A model generated the notes under the pieces. The model did not search any database, was not told the origin of the DNA, and saw nothing but the letters and a program-made list of their open reading frames with translations. From contig NC_092026.1 in the NCBI RefSeq assembly GCF_042242105.1, positions 24,767,691-24,831,690 of the forward strand: a stretch of DNA of 64,000 bases, written 5' to 3'. This DNA is from Pempheris klunzingeri. Lineage: Eukaryota; Chordata; Actinopteri; Acropomatiformes; Pempheridae. The position numbers and the translations under genes were made by a program. This document shows, piece by piece, positions 27,001-38,800 of the stretch (its first letter is position 1; each line of letters starts with the position of its first letter).

Positions 27001-30000
27001 ACATTTCTGTCTGGTCATTGTATCCACACACTGTTTCTCAGCTCATTTGACATGTAATATCTTACAATGTACATTAAAGGATATAACATATAAATGGTAT
27101 GTGCTGTGACTGCCCACTCCTATCAGATACTACACACACGACTGAAAAATCCTTGCCTTATTGGTACAGGACCACACAGTCCCACCAACACAACGGGACA
27201 CAACTACACAACTTCTGTTGGAGCTGCAAACCTTCTGACCATGTTGCTGCCATGTTGACACTGCACTCATGCATTTGTATCATTTTGCTTTACTATCCTT
27301 AACTAATGCAGTGCTGATGGTGCCCCGGTCGGCCCCCAGGCTCTGTTAGTACCTGTGCAGTGTATGCTGCAGCTTGTTACTGCTGTGGACAAGGCCAGCA
27401 GACACCATCATTGAGTTTCACTGAGTACTAACAGGACAGTGGAACAGTGGCCCTTTTTCCTCCCCCCTGGCCCTGAGGTCACATAGCAGAGTGAGCGCTC
27501 AGTCAGTCAGTGAAGAACACACCACAATGGCCTCCCTGTGTGGCAGCCTGCCTGAACACCAGTCAGACAGCAGCAGAGCTGGCTGCTGCAGCAAACAGCA
27601 GAGCAAGTCAAGGTCACGCTGGAGCCCACGCAGTCAGCAGCACATCTACTGTACTCACTGTTTCACCACAGCAGTGTCCACAGCAGTGTTCACAGCAGTG
27701 TTCACAGCAGTGTTCACAGCAGTGTTCACAGCAGTGTTCACAGCAGTGTCCACTGCAGTGTCCAGTGTCCACAGCAGTGTTCACAGCAGGGTTCAGTGTC
27801 CACAGCAGTGTTCACAGCAGGGTTCAGTGTCCACAGCAGTGTCCACAGCAGTGTCCACAGCAGTGTCCACAGCAGTGTTCACAGCAGGGTTCACAGCAGG
27901 GTTCAGTGTCCACAGCAGTGTCCAGTGTCCAGTGTCCACAGCAGTGTCCACAGCAGTGTCCAGTGTCCACAGCAGTGTCCACAGCGGTGTCCAGTGTCCA
28001 CAGCAATGTCCACAGCAATGTCCACAGCGGTGTTCAGTGTCCACAGCAGTGTCCACAGCAGTGTCCAGTGTCCACAGCAGTGTCCACAGCAGTGTCCAGT
28101 GTCCACAGCAGTGTCCACAGCAGTGTCCAGTGTCCACAGCAGTGTCCACAAGGCACAAACAGCTGAACACAAGGCACAGACACATGAGTGAGGTAGCAGG
28201 AGGATGAATCCCATCCTCAGGTGTGCCTGTCTGTGTACTTTCACACTTAAACCACCCAAAACTACAATCAGCTCTGAACATCAGAGCACAGGAGAGCTTT
28301 CCTGACGTTTCTGATAATCCCGTGACAAACATGGAGTGACTGCACAAACGTGTTGCCCAGACAGACAGACCCTGCAGACATACACACAGTATATACTGCA
28401 CAGCATAGTAGTAACAACACACTCACCTCAACAACACATCATTGTGTTTTCATTGATCCACTAGAAAAACAGAGGTCTGAGCTGAGGAAAGAATTCAGGA
28501 TCAATACCGTTTGCTATCATAACCTGAGAGATGAAGCCCTCAGCAGGCAGAGGAGGCTTTTTTTGGTAGTTCAAGGAATTAAGTATCTTATTTATTTCAG
28601 TTAGCGTTCCCACTAGCCTTCTGCCCTCACTAGACATTCATTCCCAAACAAGAATAACAGCTTCTTCTTCTCACACAATGAACATATACCCACAGGCAGA
28701 GCAGGTTAAACCCCAAATCAGGCCTCCAGCTCTTTTGAATACCATGTTTCCATAAGGGTTCACAACACGTTTCCCAACATGCTGTGTGGGAAACAGGTAC
28801 CCGCTCAGACAGAAAAGACCCTTCATTGATTGATTTATAATCTAACTGTCAGTGCTCTACTCTGAATAGTGTGAATATCATTGCTTTTAATGTGCTTGTC
28901 ATTGGAATAGACACAGTAGGATACAAGTTGCCAATAAATCATGTTTGCTCAAAATGGTGCTGTGATATATTTACATTATTGAGAATGTCTTTAGAGGCTG
29001 CAAGCGCAGGGATGAAGGTTTTATGCCACTGTTGATGTCACTAGATGAACTGTAGCCGATTACCATCAATTCCATCAAGCTACAAACAGAAACTGGTGGC
29101 TGTTGTCTGGTTAATTATGTGCGCTCAGTCAAAGCACTCTCTGTTCAGGAGAGAAGCGCCAACTGACTGTGTCTGTAGTCCATCAAGAAGAGCCACAGAG
29201 CGGGGAGCCTCTCTCTAATGAAAGCCTCTATGCACAGGGGCAGTTAGCAGTTAGCTTCAGCTAGCAGACAGACATGCAGTAATGTGACGAGTCATCACAT
29301 CAGCCAACACTTTCATGACGAGCACTGTCATTGTTAGCCCAGGTGCATATGTATGTATGATACTAATGATAGTCTTCAATTGATCAACACCACGTCTCAC
29401 GGTCACAATGCATTTCAGAAAGGAGGGAGTCATTACATCCCCATCACGCCCTCATCATGCCCCCATGTACCTTCTGAGGTCACCCTGCGTCCCTTTACCT
29501 TCCAGTGCTGGCCGAGCTCATTGATGGAGAAGAAGACATCACAGAGAGTCAGTCAAAGGACCGACGCTCCCTCCTTTCCCCCACACTCTACTGAGGTGTG
29601 ACAAAGCTCTGTGTCTTCTTCAGGACTCTCTGGAGTGACCTGCAGAGTGAGTGTCAGTAACCCCCCAGCTTCAAAGTGTGTGGAGCGTCTCTGACTAATG
29701 AGAACAGACTGGACGTCTTTGGCTGTGTTCTACTGGCCCAGATGTCTAACACCCAGCCCGACACAACATAACTTCCTTTAATGTGATGCTAATGTACGGT
29801 GACAGGGGGCTCTGTTCACCAGTCGCATGTCATGCTATCATCAGCAGATACACACACCCAATGTGGGCCTCAGTAGAAGTGTGGGAAAGCATGTAGTTCT
29901 GCAGTTATCATCTAAGAGTGTGTGTGGCCAGTAGGCTGCCTCAGCATGTGCTAAGGTGTAAGTTTCCAAAACAAAAACACACATAGGAAGGAAGGAAGGA

Positions 30001-33000
30001 AGGAGAGCATCTCTACTTCTCCTCCTCAGATTACCCTCCTTCTGCCCTTTTCCCCTCTCCACCTGCCCCTCTCTTCTCCTCAGTCTCTCTCCAATTCTGT
30101 TGGCTTTATTGACAGTAAAGCCAACTGTAAAAACAGTATAACATCATATTAATATGCCATTAATAATTAAATTAAAAATTCTGTATAAAAATATTCTGTA
30201 TCTACATCATCTAATTACTTTTCAGGTCACATCCCACTGTGTGTGTCTCTCTCTCAGGTGTCTGTACCATTCCTCTCTGTGCTTACTTTATCATCTCTTT
30301 CTATCTATCTATCCCTTTTCCATTCCTCCCTTCCTCCTTTGCCTCTCCCGTCCCTCTTTCTCAGCCCCTCTCTCTCTCTTGCCTAGCCCCGCCCACAAGG
30401 AGCCAACCACTTTATATGTCGACACCAAACTGTCAGTAGGATTATATGAGTCACAACTGGATGAGGCTCATATTTGTAGAGGTCCTGTAGAGGCCTCAGA
30501 TCCCTGAGTTTTTCCTTATGTTGGTGTTGTCACAGCTCATGTACAGGGCTCCTGGTGAGGGCATTGTAACGACCACATGAAGGTGGCGCTGTTTTTAAAT
30601 GCCCAGCCTGCATGCAGGTGACAGAGAAAGCCCGGGGAGCTGAGGGCTTTGGAGAGATGTTTGCTACAGGGCAGTGATGTCACGATTTGTGACGCACCAA
30701 TGACGTAAACTAAAGGCTAAACCATCAGCTTCTCTCAGTACTACCTTCCCACCTAGCAATAATGTCAACTATGTGGAGATTCAACTGCTCAGGATCTTCT
30801 TTGAAAAACATACACTTGATTTAACATCTGCACAGGTGACTGAAACTGTGAGAAAACACAAAGTTCAAGCTGCTCTCGAATTTTATTTTGTGTGACCAAA
30901 GACCTGAAGGTCACAATGTACTTAAAAGTGCAGATTGCAAACTTGGGTTTTCTGAGCAGAAGCCTGGACCGAGCAGAGCTGTGTGTCAAAGAAGCTCCCG
31001 CTGAGACCAAAACAGTGCAGTGCTTTGCAGTACTCACAGACAGGATCTTACAGCTGAGGAGAGTCATCACAGCCAGTCATCTGCAGAGAATGGCTGCTTG
31101 TTTGTATTTAGTTGGCCCACGTGGTGCCTTGCCAGAAGATGATGGTAAGTCAGGTGAAGCAAAAGTTGAGCCTGGTTCAACAAATTTGCACGACTGTCCT
31201 GAACCGTTGTGCCCCAGTCTCTTCCCCCACTGTGGCACCCTGCTGTGCCGACACCGCAGATCCCATCAGTGTGAACGCGGCCTAATGTGGATTAAGTGTT
31301 CCTGTCATGGTGACGTGATATGCAGGACACTTATACACAGCTTCCTCCTGCCTGCACGCCTAACCCACAGATCACTGAACATCACATGCTCAGGGGTTCA
31401 CTGTTGGACGCCCCACTCTGAAGAACAGGACTGGTAGCTCTACGGCACAGTTTTCATCAAACATCAACATGTAACACTCTGGCTCCATTCCCAAAACGGA
31501 AGAACTGTCTGAAAGTAGGAAATATGCTGTATATTCATTCACGTCAGCTTTTGTTCTAAATACACAAATAAAAACATTTTGTCAGTTAATCAGTGGCAGG
31601 CACACCAGTTCATCTAACTTTTACTGGAAAGAACATTTCTTTGTTCTGATGAACCTGAAAGAAAACTCTGCAGTCAGGTGACCCCTCTCAGCCACAGCCA
31701 CAGACTCAGTGAGTCCACTGGATTACGACCCCGGCATCCACCGCTGTCCCATCCATCGGCTGGGTGGGACCTGACATCTTGCTCATGTACAATAGTACAT
31801 CTGCAGTGTATGCCATGAGAGCACACCAATTTAAATCAGACGCTTAAGTAACCATGGCATTCCACTGGGTTAAAAAAAGTGGGGGGCAGAAACAGGGTTG
31901 CGAATAGTGGATGTGTGCCAAAACCTATTTAAAGCTGTTAGCACAGTCACACAGGTAGAGACCATCAGGAGGCTGAAATACCAGTTCATCCACTGACAGA
32001 GGCCTCAACAGGCTGTCACACAAAACTGTCTCCAGACAACTCTACCAAGTATAAACCATCTAACTGCTATGGCTCATGTACACCGCATACTGACTGAGAG
32101 CAGCTGAAGGGCATTCTGGAAATGCAGACCGACGAGTGAGAGAGCAGGAGGAGGGACACGGTACCTGGATGTCTTCTGGAGGCTGGGCCCACAGGACAGG
32201 GGGCGGAGGCATGTGAGCCATGCATGTGTGTGTCCCCAGCATGAAGATGGGGTGTGTGGATGGAAGTGACCCTGTAATAGCAGGCAGGTGGTAGCCAATG
32301 CCATCAGACCTCCTCCTCCTCCTCCAAACAGGTTCAACTACAGTTTGTATGAGTGTAACAACACTGAGGCCAATGTCAGATTATCCATTCTTCTGTCTTT
32401 TAATCCAACTTTTCTGTATCAGAAGGATACAGTCAGGACATTTTCTTCACTCTGTCCACACTGACCATCTACAGTCCCCTCCACCTCATCCTAATCAGAT
32501 CATAAAAGCAGCAGAATCAGCAGCTGGCTTCCATGATGATATTCTGCTGAAGGCAGCATTACCAAGGACCAACAACTGGACTAAAAAACACAGATAAAGA
32601 CAGAGCTGCCTCTTTGCTTTTCAAAACCAAATATACCCCCCTTCTGAAGGATCCTTCACACACAGGCAAGAAAGCAGGAGCTGGATTGCTTTATGGCCCC
32701 AAGTGGCTCTCCTTGAATTCACCAAGTCAGTCAGTGGTTAAATATCACATGGCCATGCCACTTCTCCAGGAGTCAGTGTTCGTCGCCCACTCTCCCACTG
32801 CAGTGCATTACGTAGGCGAACAGTATGGACGGTCTCGTGGGCAACAAATTAGCCCCAGTTACTACAGCTCTGCATTACTCCGTCAGCCCTGAAGACACCG
32901 TCTGAGTGGGAAACCTTACAAGTCTGGACATAACAAGTTAAAGAGCAGTGCCTGAAAGAAACATGGGTTTTGTTGTCGATTAAACTAGACCTAGCCTAGC

Positions 33001-36000
33001 CTAGCCGTTGGGGTAAGTTAGCTCCTGCTGTTGTCTGTCAGCAGTTGAGTCTTCATCTTTCACCTAAACATATGGCATGGCTAAAAGGCTGCATGTCAGT
33101 ATAGCTACAATGGGTAGCTACTGAGCGCAGCTGAGATGGGGGGTTCATATGTTCACTGCTGAGACAGTAATACAGTGGTGTCAAGCTTTCCTACTTGTCT
33201 CATTCAGGAGATGACTTGGGCCCCCTCCCCCATCGAAGATGGACATGATATCAGCATATTAATCAGCAATCAGCGTTCTTCTGCACCAAACTATCATCGT
33301 TATACTGGCCTTAGAAAGTCCACTAGCCATTGACACAAAGCTACACAGAACTACCCACAACATGAATAGTTAAAACCCAAACCCTAGGGGGGGGGTCTAA
33401 CAATAAAACAAAGGTTGACTCATTATGCACCTTGATTCTTATTTCATATTTTAAAAAGTATAATCTTATTAGTATTGAGATAGTATTAAGATAAGATTTA
33501 TTCGATCACAGAGGGGAAATTAACAACATGCAGTAAGACTTTAAATTACTCTCATGTTCTCCAAAAATAACCCCACTCAATTTGATATGAAAAAAGGACT
33601 AAATATGTAGAATATTCTTGACGTGCTCCGCCAGTCTTGTTTCAAACTCAGTAAATGTCTGCCGAGTTGGACTGAGAACTGTCGATTCACCTTATTCTTC
33701 TGTTTACTAGTCCCCCTGAAACCAGCTACCATCAGCAATCTAACTTCCCATGAACTGAGGCTGCTGAGTTTCCACAGCATTATGGTGACCAAGACAAAAA
33801 CCTGGAACTTGCATATGAAAGACAAAAAAACACAGCGCTACTGCTGTCTGCTGCACAGATTTCATTTAAACACTAATGCATCCGACAGCTGCTGCTTATC
33901 TGATTAAAGGTTCAGCAGAAAAATCTGTTGACCCTACGCAGTGCTCCCATTTCTTGTTTGTCCACTTCCAGTTTTGTGTTTTAAATACCAGCTGCTGCAC
34001 ATTTTTAAAAGTGGGTAACACCCATGTGCTTTAATGAGAAAGTGATGTGACCTGACAGCACTGCATCACCCACACACATCTGATTGAAAGTGTTACAGTG
34101 TTACCCAGCTTACAAATATCTTCATTAGCTTCCTGTGTGTGGCCCTTCCAGTGGCTTTATGTTTCTATTGGGCAAAGTTATCAGTGTGATAATGATGAAG
34201 GTTAAGGTATTCATATCATTTGCATTCTTCTCAAAGAGTGAAGGAACAGATGATTTTTTGATTAACGGATTCTGTATACTACACCGGTCCGATGACCTGC
34301 TGATCCCAGAGCTGTGCACAGAGACTGCTCCAAATAGTGCAGCTACATGAATAGCGGCCGATGTCAGTCAGACTAGTGTAGAAGAAAGCCTTTCATTTTC
34401 TGGTCAGATATTCAGATCAGATGCAGGTATCAGGGACTCACAAACAGCAGACACAACACGATGCATTCCACCTCCAGAGTTGACAGGAAATTCAGAGACA
34501 AGACAAGAGAGTCAGAACACTACCTTGTTGTTGACACACATAATGCCAATACTGTAGCAAGGCGGATGTCGAAACCAGATTCATTCTGGGTCAGTAGACA
34601 AATTCCACTGGTAACAGTGTTAAAACAAACTGGGTACTCTCTCGTTACAGTGACAAAACTGTGCTGTGATATCAGGAGAATGTGAGATTTTGCCTCTCAT
34701 TGTGACAGCTCTGTGTAGCTGTAGATGTCCAACCTCTGCAACAAACCAATTTTACTACAGCACTGTGGTTACACCTACAGGAACTGGTGCTATACAGCGG
34801 CGCATTAGGGCTCCCTCTACCCACTCCTCTTCACTAGAGCTGCAACAGTCATTGAAAGAAGACTCAAGCAAAAAGGGGACTTGCTGCTTGTCCTTGGTAT
34901 GTAACAGTACATAGAATATGTACTTTTGGACAAACAAGCAATGAGAAGATGTGACTTTAGGCTGTGGGAAACTGGTGAGAATCTTTCCCTTTATTCACAT
35001 TTTATAAAATGAACAATCGGATGATTAGCTGAGATCGTAACAGGACAACTGATAAACGGAGAAAGATGGTTAGCTTCAGCACCACTGCTCTCGCCCCTTC
35101 CCCTCTGCTTCTTTGCAGACTTGCCGCTCTAAATGCATGTCCCGTCCCTCTTTCTCCCAAATCCAGTCTCACCCACCAGAACTCCCAACACAAAAGTCCC
35201 TTTTTCCTATAACATCTCACAGCCTGCCTGAGTGCTACACACATGCAGCAGATTTTTTGTTGAGTCATAGATGACCTATAGTTCCTGTCTAGTAACCACG
35301 CTGACTGTTGGGAAATGCAACCAGTCAGTCAGTCCATAAACAAGGTCTGAGTCTATGCTATTGTCCAGACCACATGCTCACATCTCTCCCATTTTTGCAG
35401 ATAACCTTCCAGGGAAAAAGTTGCACTCTGTTACAACGTCAATACTCTGAGCTACAGACAGGAGCTGGGGTGAAGCATGGCGTGCTTGAAAGAGACCCAG
35501 CCAGCGTGAACAGACAGGAGAGGACAGTGGATGGTGGAGCAGCAAACACCAGCACATCCTAAGAGCGCGGGGTCCTCTGTTTGTGTTGTCTGTCCTGCTA
35601 AGTGTCTGACCCAAACACAGCTGCCATGAGAAAACAGGACATGCATGGAACAGCCGTGGTCAGCATGGCTCTGCAAACCTCACAGGCCTCAGCCCCACAT
35701 CCACACAGGACAAACACTGACTGGGCCCAGGGCCAGAGCTACAGCTGGGTGCAACAACAAGCTTCATCTGGTCTACGTCCAAACACCGTCAGAGTACACA
35801 AACCATGTGAAACTGCTGTGGAAATAAGCAGCGTAGCTCTCTCACTGCTAAACAGACACACAGGGCTGGCTATCTGAACGCTGACGTAAAGTGTGTTACC
35901 AGGGCAGCGTCACACTGGCTCAGTGTTCATTTCACTTCAACTACTGCTGAAATAATCAGCCATGCAATCAATCAGTCGACCGCCAGCAGAATTTTTATTA

Positions 36001-38384
36001 AGTATATTAGGACTGCGGCTACTGATGGCTCAAGCAAGAAGCCCTCAGACCAACTGCTTACTTCTTCAATGGCAGGCACAAGTGGTTTACCAGAATTTGT
36101 AGTATTTAACAATTCTCTGGTATTTACAATTTTCCCTCAGGTACAAACACAACTCAGACCTGTCGTACCATTCATGGACAGATACTTCTGCTATCATATT
36201 TAAACTCCAGATTGGTTCAGGTGTGACAAGCCAGACAAAGAGCTGGCAGACTAACTCAAATTGAATGTTCCTGTATTAGGCACGATATGTGTGTATCCTT
36301 GGGGTCAAACAGACCTGGTGAATGCTTTTCCTTCCTCATAAATCACTGGCGAAGGAGCGCACACACAAAACCCTGTCACACCAACAAAAGCCACTACGGG
36401 CTGGTTAGATTCACTTCACTAGAGGCTGTTTGGTTTGGTGATTCCACACGCTGATTGGGCTGTTGCTTGGATGTCTGGAGCTCAGCTATGTTGGACTGAT
36501 TTCAACAGAGGTGGCGGGTAGGGCAGCTGGTCTAACACTGAAGCTGCTCCACGGACTGCAGGGAAGGCCTGTGACTCAATGGAGCTGTGCTGCAAAGGGA
36601 ACACACAACTAAAACAAAGTGTCAGGAGCGCACAGGAGATGACTGATTACTTCCGACTCCACGCGAACTGGAACAACAGACAAATGCAAGAATTAACTCG
36701 TCGATATGATTCAAGTCACTTCTTGCTGCCATAGCATGTCAGGTTTGGGTATGGTGGTGACCCCAGTCGGTTTTTTTTGAGCATCACAACCCATGAAATG
36801 ACTCATTTCACCGTCAGAATTTTATCTATTTGGTCTGATAATGTTTAAAAAGGCTAGAAGAGCCGCACGATTCAATCATTTCCCCCCTATTCAAATTAGC
36901 ACAGGACTAACAGGAAGTTAGCTAGCTCGCCCGGCTCGAGACACTGGTGAACATACGCCATGCCCCCCACCCCTGCAGAAGGTGATCCCAGACTGGGAAA
37001 TTGTAGCATTACAACAGCACAAACAAAAAGGATTTACAGAAATATCCTTTTCACCAGAATATGAAAGTGTCCTCGAGTGTCACATTAGAGGATAGGCTCA
37101 GTGATGTTCTACGTTATTCTTAGGGTGTACAAATCCTATGAAAAGGCCAACACCAACAATGAATTGATGGGACTAGGAACCGTGTTGCCTGTGGAACTAA
37201 GGCCTGATGAATCTTAAGCCTCTGGTCCATAGAGCTCCACTGTTCTCCAAAATCCCCAAAACACATAAATGAGAACGCACTCAATAGGAAGGTCCGTGGT
37301 TTGATTCTCAGCTCCTCTAAGTCAGCATGTCAGAGAGTCCTTGGGCAAGACATTGAACCCCCAACTTGCTCCTGAAGCAGCTTCAGTGTGTGAAAGAATA
37401 GTCTCTAGCCAACTTAGATTCCTCCTGTATGAATGAGGATGTGATGGAAAAGTGCTTTGAGTAGTCGAGATGACTAGAAAGGTGATATACAGATACAGAC
37501 CATTTACCATTAAGCAGGGACCTGCAGGAGAAACAGCTGTATTCAGAGTGGACTAACTATAGGTCAGACTAACTCCATCCTGCTGCCGGACAGGTAGCAC
37601 CTGTCCTGGTGCTGATGGGAGGACATGAGCCCTCTGTGCCGGCTCACAGAGTAACACAGTGGACCTCTGACACTACCCACATTACTGTGTCTCATGAAAT
37701 GTGTGGGGCACACTGGCTGAGCAGCTGTCACGGCTCTGAAAGGCACCTCTAAGCTGGATGCTGCTTTAATAAGACTTGTATAAGAGCTGGCCCTTCTTCA
37801 TTAAAACACCACAGAGAGAAGAGCGGAATGTACATTTCATCAGCATTAATGGACCAAAGGTCGCAGAGCGCCTCTGTCACCGACTGACCCCGTCCACCCC
37901 GGTGGGACACTGTGAGCTGGGTCACATTAGGGACGGACGGGGGCACAAAGATTAACTCGCTAAAAGATGGTGACTCAGCGGAATGTCCTCAGGAGACACT
38001 GCTGCGGTCCTCCGGACATGATGGTGTAGCGGCTCAGAGGACCGAGGCGGTGACTCACTAACCTGCACCACAACACAACAAGCGACGTTAGCCTGTCTAG
38101 CTAGCTAACGGTGTCTAGCTAGCTAACTGCTGCTGCTGGATTTGAGGCGTAACACAAGTGAAGCAGCACCTCTCGTCCTGCTGCACAACCATGTATGAGG
38201 CCATCTCCGGCTGCCTGGTTAAATAAAGCTCGTTAGACAGCCGGTGTGACAGGGGGCATACATCCAGCTAGCTGTTGACTAGCAGAGTGCAGGTTTGACG
38301 CGGAGCTAACGTTACCTCGTACTGGATGTACTGCTTCCTCCACTCCGGGGTGATGTGAGCCGAGAGATGCTCCGTGAACTTCAT
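13179..38384 (-). CDS. xpr1: SPX/EXS phosphate exporter XPR1 (SLC53A1), complete, 16 coding exons
   Basis: XPR1 is the plasma-membrane inorganic phosphate exporter of animals, gated by inositol pyrophosphates bound to its SPX domain; it is also known as a cell-surface receptor for some gammaretroviruses. Exons (minus): 38384-38316, 25790-25739, 19270-19169, 19008-18785, 18414-18265, 18136-18053, 17692-17611, 16641-16552, 16160-16063, 15976-15797, 15468-15303, 15210-15016, 14332-14166, 14051-13912, 13554-13333, 13233-13179. Phases close to give 691 aa (human 696). The protein starts [23 protein letters not shown] spans about 1-177, with the basic helix [10 protein letters not shown] (K158, K161, K162, K165). 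Hydrophobic segments follow from about 235. The EXS region (about 440-640) has [20 protein letters not shown] and [18 protein letters not shown]. The tail has [19 protein letters not shown] and LEQMMDQ and ends in acidic EDTDDDS. The first membrane segment (exons 7-8) diverges most from human. The start is fixed by the family N-terminus. Intron 1 is 12.5 kb and exon 2 only 52 bases. Confidence 0.97.
16286..16317. repeat. (GT)n microsatellite in an xpr1 intron
   Basis: 16 GT units between xpr1 exons 8 and 9; reads as a CA repeat in the transcript. Confidence 0.9.
16498..16550. repeat. Imperfect GT tract at the xpr1 exon 8 donor
   Basis: GT/ACGT-interrupted repeat. In the xpr1 transcript it is a CA-rich run starting at the GT of the exon 8 donor (GTACACACAC). 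CA-rich RNA is a known hnRNP L binding element. Confidence 0.85.
18003..18036. repeat. (GT)n tract close to the xpr1 exon 6 donor
   Basis: About 17 GT units starting some 15 bases beyond the exon 6 donor (18052-18051). They are CA units in the transcript. Confidence 0.9.
20988..21010. repeat. Poly(C) homopolymer
   Basis: 23 consecutive C followed by an AC-rich stretch; G-run in the xpr1 transcript (intron 2). Confidence 0.95.
22680..23475 (+). mobile_element. Decayed LINE ORF2 3' part (reverse transcriptase thumb and C-terminus)
   Basis: Plus-strand frames shift several times but keep the order typical of fish CR1/L2/Rex-type LINEs. First come pieces resembling the RT catalytic region (TGLSTGCSQ at about 22825). 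Then comes [14 protein letters not shown] (about 23000), then [16 protein letters not shown] (about 23115-23165) and KEALQRI. The end is [19 protein letters not shown] at about 23330-23390. Frameshifts, in-frame ATC expansion and missing catalytic residues show it is dead. It sits inside xpr1 intron 2 in antisense orientation. Confidence 0.88.
25739..25790 (-). other. xpr1: xpr1 exon 2 (52-base short exon)
   Basis: Listed separately because it is isolated: 6.5 kb from exon 3 and 12.5 kb from exon 1. It encodes [17 protein letters not shown] plus one base of the next codon, inside the SPX domain, with consensus CTGCAG acceptor and GTATTG donor. The phase (51+1) exactly joins exon 1 (phase 0) to exon 3 ([20 protein letters not shown]). 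Already included in the xpr1 CDS entry. Confidence 0.93.
26536..26775 (+). repeat. Dispersed teleost repeat, LINE/SINE 3'-tail type, copy 1
   Basis: Matches, in opposite orientation, the copy at 51960-52212. Shared landmarks are AGAACTCCCCTTTAACRGGAAG (reverse-complemented here), GAATCCTTAATGTTGAATTC, GTTGGGTCTCTCTCTAATTA, TAACGCTGTTATGAATTGGC and a TTGATCGATC-like end. The family name is not certain. Confidence 0.85.
26930..26975 (-). repeat. Fragment of the same dispersed repeat
   Basis: TTTATTTATATAGCACCAATTCATAA matches the terminal part of the 26536-26775 repeat, inverted; only about 45 bases remain. Confidence 0.6.
27660..28155. repeat. 12-bp minisatellite (CACAGCAGTGTC) in xpr1 intron 1
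   Basis: About 40 units of CACAGCAGTGTC or CACAGCAGTGTT, interleaved with shorter CAGTGTC units that give a higher-order pattern; a few units read GGTGTC, AATGTC or AGGGTTC. Because 12 is a multiple of three and the unit lacks stops, it leaves long open frames on both strands ([10 protein letters not shown] and TAVDTAVD types). These are not genes. Confidence 0.97.
37275..37512 (+). mobile_element. tRNA-derived SINE, decayed
   Basis: GGTTTGATTCTCAG resembles a polymerase III B box (GGTTCGANTCC). It is followed by the fish-typical body CCTTGGGCAAGACATTGAACCC, then AAAGTGCTTTGAGTAGTC and an end of CAGACCATTTACCATTA. The A box region is eroded. It sits in xpr1 intron 1, antisense to the gene. 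Confidence 0.8.
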
Positions 38385-38800
38385 GTCGGCGGTCTGCTGG
38401 TTCCCCCCCTCTGCTGGGACTGAGGCCGGGGCCGGCGGCTCGGGGTTGTGCCGTGCTGCTGCTTCACAAAGGGTTACACGGCAACGTTAGCGACGTTAGC
38501 CCTCATCCGGAGATTACAGCCGGCTGCAGGGTCAGAGACACCCAGAGGGACACGGAGACAGATGCCCTTTTTTGTCTCCTCGCTAGCCCAGCTAGCTAAC
38601 GTTAGCCACCGGCACACAGTCCTGCCGTTTGACACCGTCGACGGGCTGCTGCCGGTCTCACATCTTCGCTGAGGGGAAAAGCTTCGACCAGGTTCAGTGT
38701 GTGGCGTTTATGTGGCCAGGTAGCGGTTAGCTGGCGGTAAACAGCTCACAGCGGCGTCTGCGTCTCTGTCTGCGTCCCTCTGCCTCCCCCTCCTCTCTCC
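38385..38800 (-). promoter_or_regulatory. xpr1 5' UTR and CpG-rich promoter region
   Basis: Directly upstream of the xpr1 ATG the DNA is GC- and CpG-rich (for example GGGGCCGGCGGCTCGGGG near 38430) and lacks a TATA box, as expected of a housekeeping-type promoter. It includes several copies of GACGTTAGC and GCTAGCTAACGTTAGC (38481-38500, 38591-38606). The transcription start cannot be fixed from sequence. Confidence 0.6.

Larger units (their letters stand above)
25791..38315. other. xpr1 intron 1
   Basis: 12.5 kb with no supported gene. Contents: dispersed fish repeat copies (26536-26775 and 26930-26975), a 12-bp minisatellite (27660-28155), a tRNA-derived SINE (37275-37512), and otherwise unique-looking AT-richer DNA. 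A 181-codon plus-strand frame (30892-31437) has no recognisable family and no splice or promoter support. Confidence 0.6.

Noticed and set aside
27491..28422. Open frames of 238, 218 and 209 codons on both strands
   Set aside because: They are created by the 12-bp minisatellite; composition is pure repeat ([16 protein letters not shown]) and both strands are open.
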